From Natronohydrobacter sp. (GTDB lineage: Bacteria > Pseudomonadota > Alphaproteobacteria > Rhodobacterales > Rhodobacteraceae), in NCBI GenBank assembly GCA_007116445.1, contig SKIM01000023.1, positions 1-10,480 of the forward strand: 10,480 bases of DNA. The letters are read 5' to 3'. The notes below the pieces were generated by a model. The model made no database searches and was not told the DNA's origin. It saw only the letters and a list, made by a program, of their open reading frames with translations. Position 1 is the stretch's first letter; every line of letters starts with the position of its first letter. The position numbers were made by a program, and so were the translations under genes. Positions 1 through 7,825 of this stretch are shown piece by piece.

Positions 1-411
1 GTAGAACGCCATCAGATCCATGCGTCGAACCCGCCAAAAGGCATTCCGATCAATTCACCCAGTCATGATGAAGGGATAGCGTTCCGGCTCAGGGACTATT
101 TCAGCAACCTGCTAAGGGTGGTTGCCGGGCCGTCTGCAACGCAGCTTGACTGGGTACCTTTAGTCTTACAAAAACACTAGGAAATGTAAACCCGCTATCG
201 GAACGCAGCGCTCAGCCGCCTTTGTCCAGTCATTGATCACCGAAATTGCCAAGTCTTGGGAATGTGCGACCGCATCACGATCCCGTAACACCATATCTGG
301 TGATGAAGTCCATCTGCCTCGGATGCGATGAAACCGGGTTCAGTCACAAGATGAGCGCGCAGCGTGGATCTGGGTCCATGGCATTCAAGGCGCAAAGACG
401 GGCGATTATGC
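1..411. other. Region without a recognisable gene, downstream of kdgK
   Basis: No gene can be supported here. One plus-strand frame is open from the window edge to a TAG at 178-180 (59 codons). It could be the tail of a gene entering from the left, but I recognise nothing in its translation. The rest is broken by stops in all frames apart from short stretches without good start signals. The stretch at about 92-114 (GGGACTATTTCAGCAACCTG and the bases after it) resembles the terminal inverted repeats of some insertion sequences, which often carry TTTCAGCAACCTG-like ends. No partner repeat or transposase lies in the window. I saw no convincing intrinsic terminator for the minus-strand operon that ends at 412. 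The only small hairpin (CACCA-TATC-TGGTG, about 290-305) lacks a T tract. The region looks somewhat less GC-rich than the genes beside it. Confidence 0.5.
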
Positions 412-1290
412 CTATGGCAGCAAGGCGCCGCGCGTTGAGATGGCGAGTTGTGACAGCCGCCGACCTTCCGCTGCCGCTTGTCGTGGTGTCTGGCCTTCAA
501 GTCTGGCCGACAGGTAGCCCGCATTGAACGCGTCACCTGCGCCGGTCGTATCAAGCGGGGCTGCGCCTTCGTCGAATGCCAATGCGGATAGCGCACCCTC
601 AGTGCAGATCGTGACCGGCCCGGCACCATCGGTGATAATCACCTCCCGCGCGCCAGATGCAAACAGGGCTTCTGCAGCCCCCGCGGCGCTGTTGGTTCCA
701 AGTAACGCGTTACAATCTTCGATACTTGGTAAGAGAATATCCGCCCGCGCCGCGATCCTCAGAAACCAGTCCCGCGCCAGCGCGGCACTGGACCAAAGCC
801 TCGCGCGGTAATTCGGGTCAAAAACCAGCGTGCCGGTGTAAGCTTCAAGCGCAGCGGCCACCGCATCACGGTGCTCCTGCGATAAAATGGCAAGGCTGAT
901 CCCGGACAAAAACACGGCCTGTGCGTCCGCGAGCACGCGCGGCAGCCAGCTTCCATCATCGACCATCTTGCGGGCCGCAGAGGTTCCGCGCCAGTAGGAA
1001 AAGCTGCGCTCGCCTGCTGTGAGCTGTATCAGGTAAAGCCCGCAGGTTTCCCCCGGCAAGATCTGAATGGCGCGCGTGCAAATGCCGGACTTCGCCATAA
1101 AGCGCAGCATATCGCCCGACACGGGGTCGTCACCCAAGGCGGTGGCGTAGCCGACCTCCCAACTCTCGGGGCAGGTCTTGCGTAGCGCCCAAGCCGTGTT
1201 GAACGTGTCGCCGGCGAAACCCAGCGCGAAGGTGCCATCCCCGGTAGGGGCCAGTTCGACCATGCATTCGCCCAGACATACAATGCGCAT
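412..1290 (-). CDS. kdgK: 2-keto-3-deoxygluconate kinase (PfkB family)
   Basis: This 292-residue ribokinase/PfkB-family sugar kinase should phosphorylate 2-keto-3-deoxygluconate with ATP to KDPG, the last step before Entner-Doudoroff aldol cleavage, in the cytoplasm. The N-terminus has the short beta-strand start (MRIVCLGECMVEL) and a substrate-side GFAGDTFN at 24-31. GERSFSYWRGTSAAR at 93-107 is a hallmark of KDG kinases. FDPNYRARLW lies at 158-167. The PfkB signature DTTGAGDAFNAGYL is at 247-260, with GAGD 250-253 as anion hole and Asp253 as catalytic base. The C-terminal ISTRGALLP resembles the family end, so the gene looks complete. The frame is open 16 codons further upstream, but the ATG at 1290 is preferred: it overlaps the uxaC stop (TGATG) and follows a G-rich Shine-Dalgarno stretch. 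It is the last gene of the minus-strand operon. Other PfkB sugar kinases are the only realistic alternative, and pathway context argues against them. Confidence 0.92.
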   Translation of the reverse strand: MRIVCLGECMVELAPTGDGTFALGFAGDTFNTAWALRKTCPESWEVGYATALGDDPVSGDMLRFMAKSGICTRAIQILPGETCGLYLIQLTAGERSFSYWRGTSAARKMVDDGSWLPRVLADAQAVFLSGISLAILSQEHRDAVAAALEAYTGTLVFDPNYRARLWSSAALARDWFLRIAARADILLPSIEDCNALLGTNSAAGAAEALFASGAREVIITDGAGPVTICTEGALSALAFDEGAAPLDTTGAGDAFNAGYLSARLEGQTPRQAAAEGRRLSQLAISTRGALLP

Positions 1291-2708
1291 CAGTTCCCCC
1301 CTGCCACGCCAAACCACCCGGCGGCATTGCGAAAGCAAATGTCGTGCACAAGGTTTTCCAGCATGCCCGGGTCATCCGGCAGATGCCCGGTTTCAGCCCA
1401 GTTACCAATCATCTTGCACAAAAGGCGTCGGAAATATTCATGCCGGGGGAAAGACAGAAACGACCGGCTGTCCGTCAGCATTCCCAGAAAGGTCGAAAAA
1501 AGCCCCATCTGCGCAAGCACCCGCATTTGTGTCTCCATCCCGTCCAGCTGATCGTTGAACCACCATGCGGTTCCGGGCTGCACCTTGCCAGCAAGGCTGC
1601 CATCCTGGAAATTTCCGGCGGTTGTCACGATCACTGGTGTCTTGGTCGGGTCGAGCGCATAGAGGATCGTGCGGGGCAAGGCATTGTCCCGGTCCAGCCG
1701 GTCCAGAAATACGTTGAGCGCATCGGCCAAAGGGGTGTCGCGCAGGCTGTCGCCCCCGGCATCGCGCCCCGCAGTTTGCAGCAGGCGACTGCGGGTATTG
1801 CGCAACGGGCCGATATGAAGTTGCATCACCATGTCGCGCGCGGCATAGGCGCGCCCCAGCTCGACCAGCAGCGCGTTGCGAAATGCGCTGGCCTGTTCTT
1901 GTGTGATGGCTGCGCCCCGACGTGCCGTGACAAGAATGTCATCCAGATCGGTCACGGGCGCAGGGGCTGTCACGTCCAGCCCGTTCAATCCATGATCCGC
2001 CGCACTTGCGCCACAGGCGCGGAAGTGATCCAATCGGGCAATCAGCGCTGTCAGCAGGTCATCCCACCCGCTTATCCAGATACCGCTGACATCTTCCAGC
2101 CGGTCCAGCCATGGCGCGAATGTCTCTGCCTCCGGGTAGAGTGCGGGGTCGGGGCGGAAGGTCGGCACCATGCGCAACCCCTCCGCCGCTTCGGCGGCAA
2201 AGGCGATGTGGTGCTCCAGCGTATCGCAAGGGTCATCCGTGGTCGCGACATAGGAAACGTTCATCTGCCGCAATAACCCTCTGGCGCTGCAAGCGGGCGT
2301 CTTCAACTGCTCTGCCGTGGCGTCCCACACCCGCGCGGCGGTGCTTTTTTCCAGCACGGTGCCTTCCAGTCCGAAATGCCGCCAAAGTTCCAGATGTGAC
2401 CAGTGATGTACCGGGTTGCCGACAAGCCGGGGCATTATGGCAGCAAAAGCGTCGTATTTCGTCCTGAAATCCGCCGAACCGGTGACATGGCTTTCCGGCA
2501 CACCGGCCCAGCGCATCAAACGCCATTTGTAATGGTCATGCGCCAGCCACAATTCGCCCAGATTGTCCCATTTGCGGTCCTGCGCGATATCTTGCGGCGA
2601 GAGATGGTTGTGAAAATCGACAATCGGCAGCGGCTTTGCGACGTCATGAAACAGACGCCGCGCAGTCGGGGTTTCCAGCAGGAAATCAGGGCCAAGGAAT
2701 CGGGTCAT
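1290..2708 (-). CDS. uxaC: Glucuronate (uronate) isomerase
   Basis: This 472-residue cytoplasmic enzyme of the amidohydrolase-related UxaC family converts D-glucuronate to D-fructuronate, and usually also D-galacturonate to D-tagaturonate. Visible family marks are DFHNHL at 31-36 (His33 and His35, metal-site type), TTDDP at 156-160, RPDPAL at 185-190, MQLHIGPLRN at 295-304, GTAWWFND at 379-386, and the long conserved C-terminal block LTDSRSFLSFPRHEYFRR at 411-428. The length is normal for the family (about 470) and there is no signal peptide. The start at 2708 overlaps the uxuB stop by 4 bases (ATGA), and the stop shares one base with the kdgK start, so the three genes are translationally coupled. 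The neighbouring fructuronate reductase rather than tagaturonate reductase points to glucuronate as the main physiological substrate. The frame is intact. Confidence 0.96.
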   Translation of the reverse strand: MTRFLGPDFLLETPTARRLFHDVAKPLPIVDFHNHLSPQDIAQDRKWDNLGELWLAHDHYKWRLMRWAGVPESHVTGSADFRTKYDAFAAIMPRLVGNPVHHWSHLELWRHFGLEGTVLEKSTAARVWDATAEQLKTPACSARGLLRQMNVSYVATTDDPCDTLEHHIAFAAEAAEGLRMVPTFRPDPALYPEAETFAPWLDRLEDVSGIWISGWDDLLTALIARLDHFRACGASAADHGLNGLDVTAPAPVTDLDDILVTARRGAAITQEQASAFRNALLVELGRAYAARDMVMQLHIGPLRNTRSRLLQTAGRDAGGDSLRDTPLADALNVFLDRLDRDNALPRTILYALDPTKTPVIVTTAGNFQDGSLAGKVQPGTAWWFNDQLDGMETQMRVLAQMGLFSTFLGMLTDSRSFLSFPRHEYFRRLLCKMIGNWAETGHLPDDPGMLENLVHDICFRNAAGWFGVAGGN

Positions 2709-4141
2709 GGATGAGGCTCGGACAAAAGGGATAGCAGCGTGTGGCGAATGCCTGTCGAATGCAGGCGCTCGAAAGCATGGCCGAGCGCCTCCGCCACACG
2801 GGCGTCTTGCGCGAGATCGGAGCCAAAACCTTGGTATTTTGACAGATAGGCCCGCACTAGTTCTGCCCCGTGGGACAAGCTGGCAAGCTGGCTGCGCAGA
2901 TCTTCAGCTTGCGGGTCGTTGAAAGGCAGGTCTGCACCGTCATCGCGCGTTCCGCGCAGCCATTGCAGCCAACTTGCCAAGACCAGCGCGCAGAGTGGCG
3001 GGACCGTGCCATGCTGCGCAAGATGCCAGCGCAAGGGGGCCAGAATGCGCTGCGGCAATTTCTGGCTGGTGTCGCTTGCAATCTGCGCAGTGCGGTGTTG
3101 CAAGGCCGGATTTGCGAAACGGTGGCGCAATTGCACGCCATATTCCGCAAGATCAATGCCGGGCAAGGTCGGCAGGCTCGGGGCGGCTTCATCCTCGTGA
3201 AAGCGCTCGACCGCCGCCGCAAAGACCGGATCGGCCATGCAGGCATCGACTGTCTCAAGCCCGGCCTGCCCCCCCAGCAACGCCAGCAGCGTATGCGCGC
3301 CATTGAGCATCCGCAGCTTCATTTCTTCGAATGGCTCGACATCCGCAACGAGGAGCGCGCCACCTTCTGCCAGAGGCGGGCATTCGGCCGCGAAATCATC
3401 CTCGATGACCCATTGCAGGAAGGGCTCACAGATGACCGCCGCGCGGTCTTCCTGTCCCAGATGAGCCCTGACGCGGGCATGGCTGTCCTTGGTCATCGCA
3501 GGGACGATGCGGTCCACCATCGCGCAGGGGAAGCGACAGTTTGCATCAATCCACGCGGCGAGGTCAGGGTCGCGGGTGGCAGCAAAATCACCGACGGCAC
3601 GCGCCAGCTTGCGACCGTTGCCGGCGAGATTGTCACAGGCCAGAAGCGTCACACCGCCCAAGCCCGCGGCGCGGCGCTGTGCCAATCCCTGCACCAGCAC
3701 GCCAATCGCGCTGCGCGGGGCCTCGTCGTGTTTGAGGTCAGCCCGGATGGCCGGATGATCAAAATCAAGCCCATCCGGGCCAGAACAATAGCCTTTCTCC
3801 GTGATCGTCAATGAGATGACAGCGAGTTCCGCATCAGAGATGATCCGCGGCAGCGCATCCTGTCCGTCGCGCGCCGGGTGGCAGGTGTCGATGACACAAC
3901 CGATCTGGCTGGCGCGCAACCCCTGCGCGTCGGCTTCAAGCACATGATACAGGCCGCCCGCGAGGGCCAGATGCTCAAGCTCTTCCCGCCCCGCATTCAG
4001 CCGCGCAACCACCACGCCCCATTGGCCCGATGCATCGGCCCGCAAGCCCCGGTCAAGAACGAAGAGCGGATGCGCGCGCGCGAAGGCGCCGAAGCCGATA
4101 TGCAGCCAACGCGGCCGGAGCGTGGTGCGATCATAGCTCAT
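2705..4141 (-). CDS. uxuB: Fructuronate reductase (D-mannonate oxidoreductase)
   Basis: This 478-residue member of the polyol-specific long-chain dehydrogenase (mannitol dehydrogenase) family most likely reduces D-fructuronate to D-mannonate with NADH in the cytoplasm. The Rossmann start HIGFGAFARAH is at 14-24. Further family blocks are TEKGY 114-118, CDNLAGNG 169-176, CAMVDRIVP 206-214 and QWVIED 243-248. The catalytic K-x4-N-x2-H pattern, KLRMLNGAH at 275-283 (Lys275, Asn280, His283), is complete. The length is close to that of E. coli UxuB (486). The start at 4141 overlaps the GH31 stop by 4 bases (ATGA), and the stop overlaps the uxaC start in the same way. Sequence alone does not fully separate fructuronate reductase from mannitol 2-dehydrogenase or arabinitol dehydrogenase. 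Placement next to uxaC and kdgK makes UxuB by far the best reading. Confidence 0.92.
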   Translation of the reverse strand: MSYDRTTLRPRWLHIGFGAFARAHPLFVLDRGLRADASGQWGVVVARLNAGREELEHLALAGGLYHVLEADAQGLRASQIGCVIDTCHPARDGQDALPRIISDAELAVISLTITEKGYCSGPDGLDFDHPAIRADLKHDEAPRSAIGVLVQGLAQRRAAGLGGVTLLACDNLAGNGRKLARAVGDFAATRDPDLAAWIDANCRFPCAMVDRIVPAMTKDSHARVRAHLGQEDRAAVICEPFLQWVIEDDFAAECPPLAEGGALLVADVEPFEEMKLRMLNGAHTLLALLGGQAGLETVDACMADPVFAAAVERFHEDEAAPSLPTLPGIDLAEYGVQLRHRFANPALQHRTAQIASDTSQKLPQRILAPLRWHLAQHGTVPPLCALVLASWLQWLRGTRDDGADLPFNDPQAEDLRSQLASLSHGAELVRAYLSKYQGFGSDLAQDARVAEALGHAFERLHSTGIRHTLLSLLSEPHP

Positions 4142-6522
4142 TTGCCGCCCTCCAGCGCGATCACGTCACCATCGCGCAGGGCGCGCCCGCGCCAGAAAAC
4201 CGGCGCGCTCAGCTCATGCGGCAATGCGACCGTGACTTCGGCGAAGGGGAAAGCCTGTGCGCCCTGATGCGCGATCGCCAGTTCAAGCCGATCATCACCC
4301 CGCGCGAGCGTGACCGTTGTCAGGCAGTGATTGCCGCTCAAGGCATCCGCATTGTCGCCGGCATCATCATAGATAAACGAAAGCTGCGGGTTGTCGGTGA
4401 ATGCGGGGAAAAGCGCCAGAACGCGCGCGGTTTCCGCCTTCGGAGTGGCGCGCGAAGCGCCTTTGGCCAATGGCAGAACGGCCCCGGCGCGCACAAAGAG
4501 CGGAATGCTGTCGAGCGTCACCGGCAGATCCAGCCATTGCCCGCCCGCGTACCAGCGCCCCTGATGAAAATCCCACCACCCGGTCGCGTTGTCAGGCAGA
4601 TAGACCCTGCGCTCGGTCGCGCCTTGCTCGACCACAGTGGCGACCAGCAGATCGCGCCCCAGCATGAAATCATCGGTATCCGCATGACATTGGGGATCGT
4701 CTTCATGGTCGAGGAAGGTCGGGCGCAACATTGGCTCGGCTTCACTGACCGCGCGCCACAGGCAGGTATAGAGATAGGGCAGCAACTCGGTGCGCAGCAC
4801 CATGGCATCGCGGATCTGCGGCAGAACCGCCGGATGGGTCCATGGCTCTGTGACAGATCCATCCTCGTTCCAGCTATGGATCACGAAACGCGGATGGAAA
4901 ATGCCATTCTGCACCCAACGCAAGAGCAGTTCACCATCAGGTTGCGGGCCCGCAAAACCGCCGACATCATGCCCGATATTCGAGATGCCTGACAGCGCCA
5001 GACCCAGCCCCATGCGGATATTCCAGCGCAGGCTGTCCCAGCTGGTGCGGTTATCGCCTGTCCATGTCTGGGCATGGCGCTGCAAGCCTGCACAGCCTGC
5101 ACGGGTGATCAGATAGGGGCGCTTGTCGGGCGCATGGGCTTTTTGGGCCGCCTCCGACGCCTGCACCATCAGCAGCGCATGCAGAGGCCGGATCAGCCCC
5201 ATATCGATGGGTGTGCCGAAGCCGTGGCATTGGGCGTGATGATCCCAGACCTCGAATTCGTTATTGTCATTCCATGTGCTGCTCAGACCCCGCTTCAGCA
5301 GTGCTTCGGTGACATTGTCTTGCCACCAGCGCAGGGTGGCGGGATTGGTAAAGTCCAGATGCGAGCCCTTGGCATCCCAGAATACCGATGTTTCCGGCGC
5401 GCCAGTGTCGCTGTCACGGATGAAAAGACCCTGTTGCGCGGCCTCTGAGTAGCGCGGGTGATCGTGCAGCAGGCAGGGCTTGATATTGGCGATCAGGTTG
5501 ATCCCGGCTTGCGCATAAGCGTCGCTGAAGGCCCGGATATCGGGAAACTTCTCGGTGTTCCAGTTGAAGACATAGCGCTTGCCCTCGATCGAAGTGTAAC
5601 CTGAGGAAAGATGAAAACTGTCACAAGGGATCTGGTGGCGTTCGAGCGCGTCGAGGAATGCCAGCATCTGATCCTGCGCATCCGGCGCGTCGGTATAGGC
5701 CATGGTCGAGCCGGAATAGCCAAGGCTCCAGCGCGGGGGAAAGGCCATGCCCCCTGTCAGCCGCTGTTGCGCCTTGACCAGTGACAGGACATCGGGCGCC
5801 CAGGTGAAGTAATATTCCTGATCGCCATCTTCCGCGCGGAAGCTGCGGTAAGGGGCGTGGTAGTTGTCCAGTTCATTGCCCAGATCGAACCAGCATCCGG
5901 CCAGAGTGTCGTAGAACAGGCTGAAACTACCCGAGTCGGCTGTGCGGGTGATCGTGAATGGGATGTGTTTGTACAAGGGGTCGGTGGTTTGTGCATCATA
6001 GCCCATGGCATCGAGATTGCGCATCTCGAAGCGCCGCCCCGTGCGCTCGAGCGCGCCTGCTTTCTCGCCGAGGCCATAGACGGCTTCACCGGGCTGGCGG
6101 CGCAGAAAATGGGCATTGGCATGGCTGCGCCGCCCCAGCATATAGGCGCCGGTCGGCCGATCCTGTGCGATGTCGCGCCATTTTCCGGCGATCCGCGCTT
6201 GCCAGGTGATCTGCAAAGGCGTGTGGATGATCGCCCGCAACTGGCCGGTCGTCAGGGTGACAGAGTTTGTGCCTTCACCATACTCCCATCGCGGGCAGGA
6301 AAACCCCTGATAACTCTCGCGGCTGCGCCCTTCGGGCGGGAGCGGACCTTGCGGCGCGACACTCCAGCTGCGGCCTTGTCGCCACGTCCCGTCTTTCAAA
6401 AGCCGCACCCGAAACTGCGCCTCCTCCAGCACGTCGATACGCATCTGATGCCGTCCTTCGACCTGCAATGTTACCCCCTGCGCATCGCGGCTTGCGAATG
6501 TCCAGGTTTCCATCGTTTTCAT
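4138..6522 (-). CDS. Glycoside hydrolase family 31 (alpha-glycosidase), specificity open
   Basis: This 794-residue retaining alpha-glycosidase of family GH31 probably acts in the cytoplasm, since no signal peptide is visible. An N-terminal beta-sandwich covers roughly residues 1-240, with the loop EAVYGLGEKAGALER at 146-160. The TIM barrel begins near FPPRWSLGYSG (261-271). The nucleophile lies in W-N-D-N-N-E at 417-422 (Asp419), where most GH31 enzymes have W-x-D-M-N-E. The acid/base is Asp490 in TWTGDN, followed by HDVGGF at 518-523. C-terminal beta domains contain the block IPLFVRAGAVLPL (673-685). The frame is open 18 codons upstream, but the ATG at 6522 lies 4 bases after the dctM stop and is preferred; the longer form would run into dctM. 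A second ATG at 6513 is possible. GH31 includes alpha-glucosidases, alpha-xylosidases, alpha-galactosidases and sulfoquinovosidases. The glucuronate operon suggests an alpha-linked uronic-acid glycoside or a glycosyl-uronate, but this is inference. Confidence 0.88.
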   Translation of the reverse strand: MKTMETWTFASRDAQGVTLQVEGRHQMRIDVLEEAQFRVRLLKDGTWRQGRSWSVAPQGPLPPEGRSRESYQGFSCPRWEYGEGTNSVTLTTGQLRAIIHTPLQITWQARIAGKWRDIAQDRPTGAYMLGRRSHANAHFLRRQPGEAVYGLGEKAGALERTGRRFEMRNLDAMGYDAQTTDPLYKHIPFTITRTADSGSFSLFYDTLAGCWFDLGNELDNYHAPYRSFRAEDGDQEYYFTWAPDVLSLVKAQQRLTGGMAFPPRWSLGYSGSTMAYTDAPDAQDQMLAFLDALERHQIPCDSFHLSSGYTSIEGKRYVFNWNTEKFPDIRAFSDAYAQAGINLIANIKPCLLHDHPRYSEAAQQGLFIRDSDTGAPETSVFWDAKGSHLDFTNPATLRWWQDNVTEALLKRGLSSTWNDNNEFEVWDHHAQCHGFGTPIDMGLIRPLHALLMVQASEAAQKAHAPDKRPYLITRAGCAGLQRHAQTWTGDNRTSWDSLRWNIRMGLGLALSGISNIGHDVGGFAGPQPDGELLLRWVQNGIFHPRFVIHSWNEDGSVTEPWTHPAVLPQIRDAMVLRTELLPYLYTCLWRAVSEAEPMLRPTFLDHEDDPQCHADTDDFMLGRDLLVATVVEQGATERRVYLPDNATGWWDFHQGRWYAGGQWLDLPVTLDSIPLFVRAGAVLPLAKGASRATPKAETARVLALFPAFTDNPQLSFIYDDAGDNADALSGNHCLTTVTLARGDDRLELAIAHQGAQAFPFAEVTVALPHELSAPVFWRGRALRDGDVIALEGGK

Positions 6523-6526
6523 GGTG

Positions 6527-7825
6527 TCAGTATCCCAGCAACAGGCGTGGCAAGAAGAGGCTGATCTCCGGGACAAAGGTCACCAGCAAGACAACCGCGA
6601 TCAGAACCGAATAGAATGGCAAGAGCGGGCGCAGCACACGCGCAATCGAGACACCGCTGATCGAGCAGCCGACAAACAGCGCCGACCCCACCGGCGGCGT
6701 GCAGATCCCGACACATAGATTGATCGTCATGATGATGCCGAAATGCACGGGATCGATGCCCATTTCCCGCACAACCGGCAGGAAAATCGGAGTGAAAATC
6801 AGCAGTGCCGGGGTCATGTCCATGAAGGTTCCGATGACCAGCAGAATCACCACGATCACCAGAAGGATCATGTAAGGATTATCCGTCAGACCCAGCAGGA
6901 AGCCAGAAATGGTTCCGGGTATCCCGCCGAATGCCATGGCCCGAGACATTGCGATCGAACACCCGATCATCAGCAATACAATCGATGTGGTCACAGCCGA
7001 ATCCACCAGTAATTTCGGCAGATCCCGCACACGGATTTCGCGATACCAGACCAGGGCGAGCACAAGCGCATAGACCACCGCGATGGCCGAGGCCTCGGTT
7101 GCCGTGAAGACACCGCCGACGATTCCGCCCATGATGATCACGATCAGCCCGAGCGGAAGGATTGCGTCGCGCAGTGCCGTGAATGCCTCGGCGGCACTGG
7201 GACGCGGCGCAACAGGATAGCCACGCTTTTTCGAGATGATGCCAACCACCATCATCAGCGCGAGCCCCATCAGGATGCCGGGCAGATAGCCTGCGAGAAA
7301 CAGCGCGGCAATCGATGTGCCGCCACTGATCAGCGAATAGACGATCAACGTCGTGCTGGGCGGGATCAGAAGCCCTGTCGGGCAGGAAGCGACATTCGCA
7401 GCCGTGCAAAACGCCGGATCATAACCTTCGCGTTTCTGGACCGGGGCCATCACGCCCCCCACCGCAGCAGCCGAAGCGACAGCCGACCCGGAAATCGAGC
7501 CGAACAGCATATTGGCGATGATGTTCACATGCACCAGCGCGCCCGGCAAACGACCGCCCAAGACCTTGGCAAGTTCAATCAGACGTCGCGCGATGCCGCC
7601 GCGGTTCATGATATTTCCTGCCAGAATGAACATGGGGATCGCCAGCAGCGTGAAGCTGTCCAACCCCGACGCCATCTGCTGTGCGACAATGAACATGGAC
7701 TGCTCGAAGCCCATGAACAGCAGGAAGGTCAGGGCCGCTGATATGCCGATTGCAAAGGCAATTGGCACACCAATCAACATCAGCATCCCAAAAGAGCCGA
7801 ACAGGATCAGGATTGCATTGGCCAT
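6527..7825 (-). CDS. dctM: TRAP transporter large permease (DctM family)
   Basis: This 432-residue integral inner-membrane protein is the ion-coupled channel subunit of a tripartite ATP-independent periplasmic transporter. It is almost wholly hydrophobic with about 12 predicted membrane segments. Family motifs are FGSISGSAVASAAAVG at 108-123, GLLIPPS at 151-157, TATEASA at 241-247, the block GTFMDMTPALLIFTP at 332-346 followed by IFLPV, and CTPPVG at 375-380. ATG at 7825 is chosen over the GTG at 7828 because GAGG at 7833-7836 lies 7 bases upstream of it. That ATG shares one base with the dctQ stop (TGATG). The GH31 gene follows 4 bases after the stop. The substrate cannot be read from DctM. 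Context with uxuB, uxaC and kdgK suggests glucuronate or a glucuronide. Its binding-protein partner is encoded divergently rather than in the same operon. Confidence 0.95.
   Translation of the reverse strand: MANAILILFGSFGMLMLIGVPIAFAIGISAALTFLLFMGFEQSMFIVAQQMASGLDSFTLLAIPMFILAGNIMNRGGIARRLIELAKVLGGRLPGALVHVNIIANMLFGSISGSAVASAAAVGGVMAPVQKREGYDPAFCTAANVASCPTGLLIPPSTTLIVYSLISGGTSIAALFLAGYLPGILMGLALMMVVGIISKKRGYPVAPRPSAAEAFTALRDAILPLGLIVIIMGGIVGGVFTATEASAIAVVYALVLALVWYREIRVRDLPKLLVDSAVTTSIVLLMIGCSIAMSRAMAFGGIPGTISGFLLGLTDNPYMILLVIVVILLVIGTFMDMTPALLIFTPIFLPVVREMGIDPVHFGIIMTINLCVGICTPPVGSALFVGCSISGVSIARVLRPLLPFYSVLIAVVLLVTFVPEISLFLPRLLLGY

Noticed and set aside
249..259. Short palindrome CCAAGTCTTGG
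   Set aside because: An 11-base inverted repeat can arise by chance. It lacks the GGT-N2-ACC core of the operator at 8395-8410 and is not placed upstream of any gene.
290..305. Small hairpin CACCA-TATC-TGGTG downstream of kdgK as a terminator
   Set aside because: The stem is only 5 base pairs and has no T tract on either strand, so it does not qualify as an intrinsic terminator.
237..629. Minus-strand 130-codon frame overlapping the 3' end of kdgK
   Set aside because: More than half of it is kdgK read in the wrong frame, and the remainder shows no recognisable domain.
1344..4992. Long plus-strand open frames of about 310-320 codons opposite uxaC, uxuB and GH31 (1344-2276, 2870-3814, 4030-4992)
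   Set aside because: They lie antisense to genes with clear family motifs. Their translations are rich in Arg, Ala, Pro and Gln as expected from shadow frames in GC-rich DNA, and they have no ribosome-binding sites or recognisable domains.
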